This document shows positions 26,736-35,954 of a stretch of DNA of 64,000 nt, in pieces (the stretch's first letter is position 1; each line of letters opens with the position of its first letter). Under the pieces are notes generated by a model. That model worked only from the letters and a program-made list of their open reading frames with translations, searched no databases and had not been told where the DNA came from. The stretch comes from an uncultured Clostridia bacterium (GTDB lineage: Bacteria > Bacillota > Clostridia > TANB77 > CAG-508), in contig CAKPIA010000004.1 in the NCBI GenBank assembly GCA_934162205.1, positions 62,001-126,000 on the forward strand. Reading direction: 5' to 3'. Position numbers and translations under genes: made by a program.

Positions 26736-27097
26736 TAATAGTTGAGCCAAGAATATTAATGGATTATATTTAGTTTATTAATATTCGGACAAAGATAAAT
26801 AATAGTTTATTTTTATAGATTATTTTTTGTCGGCGAGAAGAATATATTTTTTGTATGCAAGCTATGTTGCAACATGGTTAAATTATAGGAAATATATTCG
26901 AGCTAAGATTATTCTTTTATCTAATTAATGGTTATTACTAGTCCTATTCGGATGAATATAGTTATTTATGGTGTATTAATAGTCGAACGAATGATTAATA
27001 TATTTGGTATAGAGCTTATTTATATAGTAATATATATTAGGTTTAACTATTAGATATATTAGTTTTAGTGAAGATTATTATTAGCTTTATAGATTAA
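26736..27097. other. non-coding island with a degenerate recurring motif
   Basis: Between the AT desert and the gyrB 3' hairpin lies about 360 bp with noticeably more G and C. A degenerate motif like TTCGRRCNAAGATTATT recurs at about 26742, 26784, 26829, 26897, 26947 and 26982. All six frames are broken by stops. I cannot assign it: decayed gene, structured RNA or protein-binding array are all possible. Confidence 0.35.
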
Positions 27098-27122
27098 TAG
27101 CAGGCAATTAAATTGCCTGCTA
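27098..27122 (-). terminator. hairpin after gyrB
   Basis: TAGCAGGCAAT pairs perfectly with ATTGCCTGCTA, 16 bp after the gyrB stop. The T tract on the minus strand is weak, so it may protect the 3' end rather than terminate by itself. Confidence 0.5.
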
Positions 27123-27137
27123 TTAAATTTTTATATT

Positions 27138-29066
27138 TTAAATATCTAGATTTTTTACATATTTAGCATTTTGTTCAATAAATTTTCTTCTTGGCTCTAC
27201 ATCATCTCCCATTAATACTGTAAATATTTCATCTGCTTTTATCGCATCTTCTAATTTTACTTGTATTAATGTTCTTCTTTCTGGATCCATTGTTGTTTCC
27301 CATAATTGTTCAGGATTCATTTCTCCTAAACCTTTATATCTTTGTATTCCTACTGAATCTCTTGCTATACCTTTCTTTTCTAATTCTGCAAATTGTTCTT
27401 CTAACCCTTCATCTGTATAACAATATATATCTTTCATTCCTTTTTTAGATAATTTATATAAAGGTGGTTGAGCTAAATATACATTTCCATTTTCTATTAA
27501 CGGTCTCATATATCTAAAGAAAAATGTTAATAATAATGTTCTAATATGTGCACCATCAACATCAGCATCAGCCATAATTATTACTTTTCCATATCTTATT
27601 TTAGTTATATCAAAATCATTTCCAATTCCAGCTCCAACAGCTAATATAACTGGATTTAATTTATCATTACCATATATTTTATCAGCTCTTGATTTTTCAA
27701 CATTTAACATTTTTCCCCAAAGAGGTAATATTGCTTGAAATTTTCTATCTCTTCCTTGTTTAGCACTTCCTCCAGCAGAATCTCCCTCAACTATATAAAC
27801 TTCACATTCTTCTGGATTTTTACTACTACAATCTGCAAGTTTTCCTGGTAAAGTAGATGTTTCTAATGCATTTTTTCTTCTTACTAATTCTCTTGCCTTT
27901 CTTGCTGCTTCCCTAGCTCTTGAAGCACTTACACATTTCTCTAAAATTGCTTTTGCAACTGATGGATTTTCCTCTAAAAATGTTGCCAAAGCATCATTTA
28001 CCATACTTTGTACTACTCCTGTTACTTCACTATTTCCTAATTTTGTTTTTGTTTGTCCTTCAAATTGAGGTTCTTTTACTTTTACTGAAACAACAGCAGT
28101 TATTCCTTCTCTTATATCTTCACCTTGTAAATTTTGATCTTTTTCTTTTAATATATTATGAGATCTTGCATAATCATTAAACACTTTTGTTAATGCTCTT
28201 TTAAATCCTTCTAAATGAGTACCACCTTCTATAGTATTAATATTATTTACAAATGTATAAATATTTTCACTATATGATGTTGTATACTGTATTGCTATTT
28301 CAACTGGTACTTCTCCATTTTTCTCTATATAAATTGGAGATTTATGTAATTTTTCTTTATTTTTATTTAAAAATTCAACAAAAGAAACTAGTCCACCTTC
28401 AAAACAAAACTCTGCTTTTTTTGGTGTTTCTCCTCTTTGATCTTCTAATGTTATTCTTAATCCTTTTGTTAAAAATGCCATTTCTCTAAATCTTTTTTCT
28501 AATACTTCATATTCATAATCTAATGTTTCAAAAATTGTATCATCTGCTAAAAATCTAACTTTTGTTCCTGTTTTCTTTGAATCTCCTAATCTTTCAAGTT
28601 TTTTTACAGTTTTTCCTTTTTCAAAAGACATTTGGAATATTCCACCATCTCTTTGAATAGTAACTTCTGTCCAGCTTGATAATGCATTAACAACTGAAGA
28701 TCCAACTCCATGAAGTCCTCCAGAAACTTTATATCCACTGTCTCCACCAAATTTTCCTCCAGCATGTAAAACTGTATAAACTGTTTCAGCTGTAGATATT
28801 TTTGTTTTTGGATGTATTTCTACTGGAATTCCTCTACCATTATCTTCAACACTAATTATATTTCCTTTTTCTATAATTACATTTATTTCTGTACAATATC
28901 CTGCCAAAGCTTCATCAACACAGTTATCAACTATTTCATAAACCATATGATGTAATCCTCTTACAGAAGTACTTCCAATATACATACCAGGTCTTTTTCT
29001 TACGGCCTCAAGACCTTCTAATACTTGAATTTGTTCTGCTCCATATTTATGATTATATTTTTCCAT
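27138..29066 (-). CDS. gyrB: DNA gyrase subunit B
   Basis: The 642-aa protein has the GHKL ATPase (VLEGLEAVRKRPGMYIGST, then EIVDNCVDEALAG, DNGRGIPVE and SGGLHGVGSSVVNAL), the transducer domain, and the TOPRIM domain with EGDSAGGSAKQGRDR and MADADVDGAHI. It ends with the GyrB tail QRYKGLGEMNPEQLWETT. Length is normal for Firmicutes. It follows recF by 10 bp in the leftward dnaA-dnaN-recF-gyrB series. The start has AGGAGG 5-6 bases upstream. Confidence 0.97.
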   Translation of the reverse strand: MEKYNHKYGAEQIQVLEGLEAVRKRPGMYIGSTSVRGLHHMVYEIVDNCVDEALAGYCTEINVIIEKGNIISVEDNGRGIPVEIHPKTKISTAETVYTVLHAGGKFGGDSGYKVSGGLHGVGSSVVNALSSWTEVTIQRDGGIFQMSFEKGKTVKKLERLGDSKKTGTKVRFLADDTIFETLDYEYEVLEKRFREMAFLTKGLRITLEDQRGETPKKAEFCFEGGLVSFVEFLNKNKEKLHKSPIYIEKNGEVPVEIAIQYTTSYSENIYTFVNNINTIEGGTHLEGFKRALTKVFNDYARSHNILKEKDQNLQGEDIREGITAVVSVKVKEPQFEGQTKTKLGNSEVTGVVQSMVNDALATFLEENPSVAKAILEKCVSASRAREAARKARELVRRKNALETSTLPGKLADCSSKNPEECEVYIVEGDSAGGSAKQGRDRKFQAILPLWGKMLNVEKSRADKIYGNDKLNPVILAVGAGIGNDFDITKIRYGKVIIMADADVDGAHIRTLLLTFFFRYMRPLIENGNVYLAQPPLYKLSKKGMKDIYCYTDEGLEEQFAELEKKGIARDSVGIQRYKGLGEMNPEQLWETTMDPERRTLIQVKLEDAIKADEIFTVLMGDDVEPRRKFIEQNAKYVKNLDI

Positions 29067-29075
29067 TTTTTCCTC

Positions 29076-30149
29076 CTAATTTTTTTCAGTAACTTTTCCT
29101 CTTGAAACATTATATAAGAAATATTTAAAATTTTCAAATGTTATTTTTTCAGTACATGTTATAATAACCTGAATATCTTTTATATTTTTTAAAAAGTTTT
29201 TCTTTCTTTTATCATCTAATTCTGACATAAAATCATCTAATAATAAAATTGGATATTCTCCTATCTCATCATAAATAACTTGTAATTCTGATAATTTTAA
29301 AGAAAGAATTGCTGATCTATTTTGTCCTTGTGAACCATAAGTGCTCACTTCTTTATTATTTATATATATCATAAAATCATCTCTATGTACACCTTTTGTA
29401 GTAAATCCTTTTATAATATCTAATTTTCTTCTACTTTTTAATAAATCTAAAAAATTTTTTTCACTATCAAAATCCGAAAAATATTTTATCTCTATTTCTT
29501 CATTATTGTCAGTAAAATTGCCATGTACAGCATATATTTTTTCTTTAATTTTTTCTATAAATTCTCTTCTATATTTATAAATTTTTTCACCATATTCTGC
29601 AAGTTTTTCATCCCAAATATCTAATAAATTTTCCTCTTTATTTTCTAATTTTATAAGTTTTAAATAATTATTTCTTTGTTCTAAAGTTTTTAAGTAAAGA
29701 TTTAAAATATAAATATAATTTGGTCTTAATTGACTTATCATAATATTTAAAAATTTTCTTCTTTTTTGAGGACTTCCTTTTAATATGTCTATATCTTCTG
29801 GAGTAAATAAAACTACATTTAAATTTCCTAGTAAATCACTTAATTTTTTTTGTTTTATACCATTTAAAAATATATTTTTTCTATTAGAAATCTGTATTTT
29901 TATATCACTTTTTCTATCTTTTTTTTCAAAATTTAATTCTACAATAGCTTCTTCTTTTTCAAATTTTATTAATTCTTTATCATTTTGTGTTTTAAAAGAC
30001 TTACCCATACTGCATAAAAATATAGATTCAATAATATTAGTTTTTCCTTGTGCATTTTCTCCAAAAAAAATATTTATATTTTCTTTTAAATCTATTTTTT
30101 CCTCATCATAATTCCTAAAATTTTTTAATTTTATCTCTTTTATCCACAT
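29076..30149 (-). CDS. recF: DNA replication and repair protein RecF
   Basis: The protein has Walker A FGENAQGKTNIIESIF, the coiled middle, the ABC-type signature STYGSQGQNRSAILSLKLSE and Walker B PILLLDDFMSELD. RecF loads RecA at gaps together with RecO and RecR. I start it at the second Met (MWIKEIKLKNFRNY), which matches the family N-terminus and has GGAG 7 bases upstream; a start four codons earlier is possible. It stands between dnaN and gyrB, the usual position. The small S4-domain protein often found between dnaN and recF is absent. Confidence 0.95.
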   Translation of the reverse strand: MWIKEIKLKNFRNYDEEKIDLKENINIFFGENAQGKTNIIESIFLCSMGKSFKTQNDKELIKFEKEEAIVELNFEKKDRKSDIKIQISNRKNIFLNGIKQKKLSDLLGNLNVVLFTPEDIDILKGSPQKRRKFLNIMISQLRPNYIYILNLYLKTLEQRNNYLKLIKLENKEENLLDIWDEKLAEYGEKIYKYRREFIEKIKEKIYAVHGNFTDNNEEIEIKYFSDFDSEKNFLDLLKSRRKLDIIKGFTTKGVHRDDFMIYINNKEVSTYGSQGQNRSAILSLKLSELQVIYDEIGEYPILLLDDFMSELDDKRKKNFLKNIKDIQVIITCTEKITFENFKYFLYNVSRGKVTEKN

Positions 30150-30203
30150 ATTGTGCTCCATCTGTGTATTAATATAATTAAAAGTAAGAGATTTCTCCTA
30201 CTT

Positions 30204-31319
30204 TTAATCTTTTAATCTTATTGGTAATATCATATATGTATAATTATTGTTATCTACAGGTTTTATTAAACATGGAGATATATTTGTTCCTAATTCTACA
30301 TATACTTCTTCTTCGTCAATTGCTTTTAAACTATCTAAGAAATATTTTGGATTAAATCCTGCTTCTATATTTTTTCCTTCTGTAGAAACATATATTTCTT
30401 CTTTGGCATCTCCAGTTTGATTTGTACAAGAAATAGTAACTTTTCCTATTTCAACAGATACTTTTACTGGATATTTTTTTTCTTTTTCTACTGAAGATGA
30501 TGATATTAAACTAATTCTTTCAAAACAATCTTGTAAATTGTTTTTATTAACTTTTATTCTTGTTTCCCAATTACTTGGTATTACAGACTTGTAGTTTAAG
30601 AATTCACCTTCTAAAATTCTTGTAACTATTTTACAATTATCCATTTCAAATAAAGCTTGATTTTTTGAAACTCCTATTTTTATCATATCAAAAGAATCTA
30701 ATAATATTTTATTAACTTCATTTAAAGTTTTTCCTGGTATAACAGCACTAAAATTATTTGTTTCTTTATTTAAGTAAATATTTCTTAATGCCAATCTAAA
30801 TCCATCTACAGCAACTAATGTTAATTTGTTATTTTCTATTTCAAATAAACATCCTGTAAAAATTGGTCTATTTTCTTCTGTACTAACAGCAAATATTGTT
30901 TTTCTTATCATATTTTTTAAAGTATTTTGTTCTATTTCTATAGAATTTTCAACTTCTATTTTTGGTAATTCAGGAAATTCTTCTGGATTCATTGTTGCTA
31001 ATTTATATAAAGATCCTTCACATTCAATTTCTAATAAATTTTTTTCATTTAATGTTAAATAAATTTCAGAATCTGGTAATTTTCTTATAATTTCACTAAA
31101 CATTATTGCATTAACAACAGTAGAACCTTGTTCTTTAACTTCACAATCCATTACATATTCTATACCAATTTCTAAATCATATGTAGTTAATTTTATTTCA
31201 TTATCATTTGTTTGAATAAGAATTCCTTCTAGTATAGGCATTGTTGTTTTAGAAGCAACAGCTTTTACTACGGAATTAATAGCTTTAAGGATTTTGTCTT
31301 TATAACAAATTATCTTCAT
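30204..31319 (-). CDS. dnaN: DNA polymerase III beta sliding clamp
   Basis: The 371-aa protein shows the three repeated clamp domains: it begins MKIICYKDKILKAINSVVKA and has TTMPILEGILI, then EENRPIFTGCLFE, LTLVAVDGFRLALR in domain 2 and the C-terminal MILPIRL, which forms the clamp-binding pocket edge. It tethers the polymerase to DNA. AAAGGAGAT precedes the ATG. It lies 324 bp downstream of dnaA on the same strand. Confidence 0.96.
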   Translation of the reverse strand: MKIICYKDKILKAINSVVKAVASKTTMPILEGILIQTNDNEIKLTTYDLEIGIEYVMDCEVKEQGSTVVNAIMFSEIIRKLPDSEIYLTLNEKNLLEIECEGSLYKLATMNPEEFPELPKIEVENSIEIEQNTLKNMIRKTIFAVSTEENRPIFTGCLFEIENNKLTLVAVDGFRLALRNIYLNKETNNFSAVIPGKTLNEVNKILLDSFDMIKIGVSKNQALFEMDNCKIVTRILEGEFLNYKSVIPSNWETRIKVNKNNLQDCFERISLISSSSVEKEKKYPVKVSVEIGKVTISCTNQTGDAKEEIYVSTEGKNIEAGFNPKYFLDSLKAIDEEEVYVELGTNISPCLIKPVDNNNYTYMILPIRLKD

Positions 31320-31643
31320 TGGCCTTATCTCCTTTATAATAAAATTAATATATATAGCAGTAATAGTATTAGGACATGTGGAAAATGTGAAAAAACTTAT
31401 AAAATATTAGTATGCCTAATAAAAATACTGTTTATAAATCAGTGGAAAACAAAATTATTAATCCACAATGTAAAAATTAAAATGTTAATAATTAAGTTAT
31501 TCATATTTTATATACACATTATTAACAACTAACTGTGTATATCTAATCAAGCTGTTCCGTAAGAACAGAAAGATTAAATTTTTCAAATTTTTGTTTTTAC
31601 AAACACAAATTTTATTAACTTAATGAAAGTATTATTATTTAAA
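31320..31643. other. dnaA-dnaN intergenic region, part of the origin region
   Basis: The 324-bp gap contains several DnaA-box-like pieces (ATCCACAA, TGTGGAAAA twice, TATACACAT, TGTGTATAT) and a hairpin CTGTTCCGTAAGAACAG at about 31551-31567. In many Firmicutes this interval carries one of the two DnaA-box clusters of a bipartite oriC. None of the boxes is a perfect TTATCCACA. Confidence 0.5.
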
Positions 31644-32993
31644 TTATTTTCCATTTACTATTATACTTTTAACACTTTCCACAATTAGTTTTGTATTTGT
31701 ATTATTTTTTATTTCTGTTTCAATTTTTTTATAACCATGCATTACAGTTGAATGATCTCTATTTCCAAATTCATTTCCTATCTTTGGAAAAGACATATTA
31801 GCAACTTCTCTGCAAAGATACATTGCAATTTGTCGTGGAAAAGCAATATCATTAGATCTTTTATTACTTTCTAAATCTTTTTTATCTATATTAAAATATT
31901 TTGCTATGGTTTCTTTGATAAATTCTGAAGATATAACTTTTTGACTTTCTGTTTTAAATTCGTTGATAATATTTTCAGCAAGTTCAATTGTAATTGGGCT
32001 ATGTGTTAAAGAAGCTCTTGCAACTATTTTATTAAATACACCTTCCAATTCCCTAATATTTGAATCTATTTTATTTGCTATATTTGAAAGAATAAAATCA
32101 TCTATAATAATATTTTCATCTTGTGCTTTTTTTCTTAATATGGCTAAACGTGTTTCATAATCAGGGCAAGAAATATCTGCTAAAAGTCCCCATTCAAATC
32201 TTGATTTTAATCTATCTTCTAAGAATTGAATGTCTCTAGGTGGTTTATCACTAGAAAGAATTATTTGTTTTCCACTTTCGTGTAAAGTATTAAATGTATG
32301 GAAAAATTCTTCTTGAACTCTTTCCTTTCCTGCTATGAATTGAATATCATCTATTAATAAGACATCTATATTTCTATATTTATTTCTAAAAACTTCATTT
32401 TTGTTATCTTTTATTGCATTAATCAGTTGATTTGTAAATTTTTCAGAAGTAACGTATAAAACTTTTGCACTTCTATTATTACTTAAAATTCTATTACCAA
32501 TTGCATGCATTAAGTGAGTTTTTCCTAATCCAACTCCACCATATAAGAAAAGTGGATTATATGAATTAGAAGGAGAATCACCTACTGCTAAAGCTGCAGC
32601 ATGTGCAAATCTGTTATTATTTCCTACAACAAAAGTTTCAAATGTATATTTTGGATTTAGATTTGTATTACTGTAATCATAACTTTCATTTTCATTTAAA
32701 TTTTGATTTTCAGAAATTACTAATTCATTATCTTGAATATTTGAGTCTTCTAAAATTACAGAAAATGTATAGTCTCTATTAGTTATATATTTTATAGTAT
32801 TAAATATTAAACTAGAATATCTTGTTTCTATTGAATCTTTTTGATATTCTGAATTTGCAATAAAAACAATGTGGTTACTATCTATACTTTTAATTTTTAA
32901 AGGTTTTATCCAAGTTTCAAAAGAAATAGAAGTAACTTCTTCTTTTAATAATTCTTTTGCTTTTTCTAATAGTTCATTTTTATCTATATCCAT
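31644..32993 (-). CDS. dnaA: chromosomal replication initiator DnaA
   Basis: The protein has domain I (~1-85; SFETWIKPLKI), a variable acidic linker, the AAA+ domain with PKYTFETFVVGNNNRFAHAA, Walker A GGVGLGKTHLMHAIG and Walker B VLLIDDIQF, and the domain IV DNA-binding signature RDHSTVMHGYKK. I start it at ATG 32993 (MDIDKNELLEKAKELL), which has GAAAGGATG upstream; the open frame extends 21 codons further but without a ribosome binding site. It binds DnaA boxes and melts oriC. Confidence 0.96.
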   Translation of the reverse strand: MDIDKNELLEKAKELLKEEVTSISFETWIKPLKIKSIDSNHIVFIANSEYQKDSIETRYSSLIFNTIKYITNRDYTFSVILEDSNIQDNELVISENQNLNENESYDYSNTNLNPKYTFETFVVGNNNRFAHAAALAVGDSPSNSYNPLFLYGGVGLGKTHLMHAIGNRILSNNRSAKVLYVTSEKFTNQLINAIKDNKNEVFRNKYRNIDVLLIDDIQFIAGKERVQEEFFHTFNTLHESGKQIILSSDKPPRDIQFLEDRLKSRFEWGLLADISCPDYETRLAILRKKAQDENIIIDDFILSNIANKIDSNIRELEGVFNKIVARASLTHSPITIELAENIINEFKTESQKVISSEFIKETIAKYFNIDKKDLESNKRSNDIAFPRQIAMYLCREVANMSFPKIGNEFGNRDHSTVMHGYKKIETEIKNNTNTKLIVESVKSIIVNGK

Positions 32994-33036
32994 TAAAAAC
33001 ATCCTTTCATAAAGTAAAAAAATAAAAATACAAAAG

Positions 33037-33400
33037 TTATCCACAATAATTTCCACATATGTTGATAAAATTGTGCAAAACTTTTATAATAAAATACAAT
33101 ACATAAAATCTTTATATTAAATATTGCTTTATTATAATATCAAAAAGTAATTCTATAAGTCAATATAATTGTGGAAAAAAAATAAAAAATGTGGAAAACA
33201 ATAATTTTTTTTGTTGATAAATATAAAAAAGTAGAAAAAATGATAAAAAAAGTTATAAAAATTTATTAAAAAATTTAATTTGAAAAATTTTAAGTAAAAA
33301 AATATATAAAAAAACTCTAAGAATCTTATTTCCTTAAGAAAAACTTTATTTAAAAAAGTTTAAAATCTATTGACAATTTCTCTATAAATAATGTATAATC
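33037..33400. other. predicted oriC (dnaA upstream region)
   Basis: The divergent dnaA-rpmH gap holds a perfect DnaA box TTATCCACA at 33037-33045, related sites TTCCACATA (33051), TTGTGGAAA (~33171) and TGTGGAAAA (~33191), and a long A/T tract (33240-33310) suitable as unwinding element. Gene orientation flips here: almost all housekeeping genes to the left are on the minus strand and all to the right up to 60.6 kb are on the plus strand, as expected for bidirectional forks leaving this point. Confidence 0.75.
33370..33399 (+). promoter_or_regulatory. promoter of rpmH-rnpA
   Basis: Perfect TTGACA (33370-33375) and TATAAT (33394-33399), 18 bp apart, about 70 bp before the rpmH start. Confidence 0.85.
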
Positions 33401-33467
33401 GATATGTTGTTATTTTTTAGTTAAAAATAAATTAAAATAAATATTCTTAAATATAGGAGGTGCAACA

Positions 33468-33602
33468 ATGAAAAGAACATTTCAACCAAAAAATAGACAA
33501 GAAAAGAAAGAACATGGTTTCTTAAAAAGAATGAAAACAAGATCAGGAAGAAATATTTTAAAAGCTAGAAGAGCAAAAGGAAGAAAAAAATTAACTGCTT
33601 AG
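33468..33602 (+). CDS. rpmH: 50S ribosomal protein L34
   Basis: This 44-aa protein is too short for most ORF callers but unmistakable: it begins MKRTFQPKNRQEKKEHGF and ends RRAKGRKKLTA, with the conserved RMKTRSGR core. AGGAGG lies 8 bases upstream. It is part of the large subunit and, as usual, sits between dnaA and rnpA. Confidence 0.97.
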   Translation: MKRTFQPKNRQEKKEHGFLKRMKTRSGRNILKARRAKGRKKLTA

Positions 33603-33606
33603 AAAA

Positions 33607-33632
33607 TAAAAGGCCTAATAATAGGCCTTTTG
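33607..33632 (+). terminator. terminator or attenuator after rpmH
   Basis: AAAGGCCTA pairs with TAGGCCTTT and is followed by TTGTATT. Since rnpA follows, partial read-through is likely. Confidence 0.7.
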
Positions 33633-33681
33633 TATTAAGTTAATATTTCATTATATATAATCTTAGAAGGGATATAAAATA

Positions 33682-34032
33682 ATGAAAAACACAAAAACAT
33701 TAAAGAAAAATTATGAATTTAAAAATGTATTAAATAAAGGTTCTTTTTATTCAGGAAAATATATACAAGCTTTTATTTATAAAAATAATAAATCTTTAAA
33801 TTATATAGGATTAGCAATTAGTTCGAAAACAGCTAATGCAGTAACAAGAAATAATATAAAAAGATTATTAAGAGAAAATTATACAAATTTTGAAAAAAAT
33901 TTAAACTTTGGATATAATATAGTCTTTTTATGGAATAAAAAAGCTAATATAGAAGATTATGATTTCTATAAAATAAAAGAAGATATGAATAATATATTTA
34001 AAAAATCAAAAATTTTGAAAAGTGAAGAATAA
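33682..34032 (+). CDS. rnpA: ribonuclease P protein component
   Basis: The 116-aa basic protein has the RnpA signature GLAISSKTANAVTRNNIKRL followed by LREN, and an N-terminal LKKNYEFKNVLNKGSFYSG. It binds the RNase P RNA to process tRNA 5' ends. It is followed 2 bp later by yidD. Confidence 0.95.
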   Translation: MKNTKTLKKNYEFKNVLNKGSFYSGKYIQAFIYKNNKSLNYIGLAISSKTANAVTRNNIKRLLRENYTNFEKNLNFGYNIVFLWNKKANIEDYDFYKIKEDMNNIFKKSKILKSEE

Positions 34033-34034
34033 CT

Positions 34035-34253
34035 ATGAAAAAAATATTAGTTTTTTTTATAAATTGGTATCAAAAAAATATATCTTCTTGGTTAGAAAGT
34101 AAAAATATTAAGTGTAAATATTATCCTACATGTTCAGAATATACTAAACAAGCAATAATTAAATATGGTGCAATAAAAGGAATTTGTTTAGGAGTTTTTA
34201 GAATAATAAGATGTAATCCTTTTTCAAAGGGAGGATATGATCCACTTAAATAA
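34035..34253 (+). CDS. yidD: membrane insertion efficiency factor YidD
   Basis: The 72-aa protein carries the family core KCKYYPTCSEYTKQAIIKYG and RIIRCNPFSKGGYDP with its conserved cysteines. It helps YidC insert membrane proteins and lies in the usual place between rnpA and yidC. The gene starts 2 bp after rnpA. Confidence 0.95.
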   Translation: MKKILVFFINWYQKNISSWLESKNIKCKYYPTCSEYTKQAIIKYGAIKGICLGVFRIIRCNPFSKGGYDPLK

Positions 34254-34265
34254 TTTGGAGGGAAT

Positions 34266-35141
34266 ATGATAGGTTTTTTTGCAAATATTTTTGGATATTT
34301 ACTTGATTTTTTGTATAAAGTTTTATCTAATTATGGACTTGCAATTATATTATTTTCAATAATTATAAAATTGTTAATGTTACCATTGTCTATAAAACAA
34401 CAAAAATCAGTAAAAAAGAATGCTAAAATACAAGATGAAATGAAACAAATTCAATTTAAATATAAAAATGATCCTGAAAAATTAAATCAAGAAACAATTG
34501 AATTATATAAAAGAGAAAAAATGAATCCTTTTAGTGGATGTTTTAGTGCTATAATACAAATAGTTTTACTTTTTTCTGTTTTTTATTTAGTAAGATCACC
34601 ATTAACTTATATGAAAAAGGTTAATCCTGATATGATAAATAAATATAAAACACAAATACAAGAAGAAAATTTAAGCAACAATAGTGGATATCCAGAAATA
34701 GAAATAATTAGAGAAATAGACAATTTGAAATCTTTAGAAAAAAATAAAGACAATCAAGAAGAAATAGATTCTTTAAAATTAAATATGGAATTTTTAGGAC
34801 TTGACTTAAGTAAAGTACCAACAAAAAGTTTAAATGATTATAAAGTGTATATTATACCAGTTTTATATGTAATATCATCATTTATATCAATGAGAATTTC
34901 AACGAATATGCAAAGCAACAATAAAAATAAAGAAAACACAGATGAAAATCCTGAATTTAATTCATTGGAACAAGCAAATAAGAGTATGTCTTGGATAATG
35001 CCTATAATGTCTGTTTCTATAGCAATAGTAGCTCCATTAGGATTAGCATTATATTGGTTAGTTAATAATATATTAATGATTGCTGAAAGATTAGTTTTAA
35101 ATAGATTTGTTAAAGACGAGGAGGAAAATGAAAATGTCTAA
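34266..35141 (+). CDS. yidC: membrane protein insertase YidC/Oxa1
   Basis: The 291-aa protein has the five-helix YidC2 core with GLAIILFSIIIKLLMLPLSI, then KYKNDPEKLNQETIELYKRE and NPFSGCFSAIIQI. A long charged periplasm-side loop (~125-190) separates the second and third helices and is larger than in Bacillus SpoIIIJ. It inserts membrane proteins, here presumably including the T4SS pilins. The N-terminus starts directly at the first helix with no lipoprotein signal (no Cys box), unlike many Gram-positive YidC proteins. AATTTGGAGGGAAT precedes the ATG. It overlaps jag by 8 bp. Confidence 0.94.
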   Translation: MIGFFANIFGYLLDFLYKVLSNYGLAIILFSIIIKLLMLPLSIKQQKSVKKNAKIQDEMKQIQFKYKNDPEKLNQETIELYKREKMNPFSGCFSAIIQIVLLFSVFYLVRSPLTYMKKVNPDMINKYKTQIQEENLSNNSGYPEIEIIREIDNLKSLEKNKDNQEEIDSLKLNMEFLGLDLSKVPTKSLNDYKVYIIPVLYVISSFISMRISTNMQSNNKNKENTDENPEFNSLEQANKSMSWIMPIMSVSIAIVAPLGLALYWLVNNILMIAERLVLNRFVKDEEENENV

Positions 35142-35817
35142 AAGCATTATTTCTGAAGGAAAAACAACAAATGAAGCAATTGAAAAAGGTTTAAAAGAAT
35201 TAAAAGTTTCAAAAAACGAAGTTGAAATAAAAGTACTTGAAAATAAAGATAAAAGAAGTTTTTTTAGTATTCTTGCTCCAAGAATTGTAAAAGTAGAATT
35301 GACATTAAAAGAAGATGAAAAAGCAACAGTAACAGAAAAGAAAGAAATTATTTTATCAGAAAAAGATTTTGAAACTGCAAAAAATAATGTGAAATTATTC
35401 TTAGATGAATTTTTTAAAAGTTTAAAAGAAGATTCAGAATATGATATAAAACAAGAAGATAACAGATTACTTATAGAAATAAATGGTGAAAATTTAGGAT
35501 TTTTAATAGGTTATAGAGGGGAAACATTATATGATTTACAAAATATATTATCTTCTATAGCAAATAAAAATGTAGATAATAGAGTTAGTGTTATACTAGA
35601 TATAGAAAATTATAGACAAAAACGAGAAAAAACATTACATGATTTAGCTTTAAAAGTAGCATCAACAGTTATAAAAACAAGAGAATCTGTTACATTAGAG
35701 CCAATGAAACCATATGAAAGAAAAATAATTCATTCAGCTTTACAAGAAAATAATAAAGTAACAACAAAAAGTATTGGAAAAGAGCCAAGAAGAAGAGTTG
35801 TTATATCATTAAAATAA
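35134..35817 (+). CDS. jag: Jag/KhpB RNA-binding protein
   Basis: The order is Jag-N domain (SKSIISEGKTTNEAIEKGL), a linker, a KH-II domain with IGYRGETLYDLQ, and an R3H domain with EPMKPYERKIIHSAL. KhpB proteins bind RNA and influence cell elongation and division. I take the ATG at 35134, 9 bases after GAGGAGG; a start two codons earlier is possible. It is the last gene of the rpmH-jag block. Confidence 0.92.
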   Translation: MSKSIISEGKTTNEAIEKGLKELKVSKNEVEIKVLENKDKRSFFSILAPRIVKVELTLKEDEKATVTEKKEIILSEKDFETAKNNVKLFLDEFFKSLKEDSEYDIKQEDNRLLIEINGENLGFLIGYRGETLYDLQNILSSIANKNVDNRVSVILDIENYRQKREKTLHDLALKVASTVIKTRESVTLEPMKPYERKIIHSALQENNKVTTKSIGKEPRRRVVISLK

Positions 35818-35825
35818 TTAAATAA

Positions 35826-35888
35826 AAAATCAGAAGTCAAAGTTCGGATTTTAGTCTATTTATAGATTTCCGTCTTTGATTTTTTTAA
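35826..35888 (+). terminator. probable terminator after jag
   Basis: GTCAAAG and CTTTGAT-type arms enclose a long loop and are followed by seven T, 70 bp before mnmE. The stem is imperfect. Confidence 0.4.
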
Positions 35889-35954
35889 TAATTATACCCA
35901 AATAAACCATAAAAAATATAGTAAAAAAATAAGTAAAAAAGGAGAAAAAATATT

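Noticed and set aside
32994..33056. Longer DnaA N-terminus
   Set aside because: The extra 21 codons lack a ribosome binding site and cover the perfect DnaA box upstream of the true ATG.
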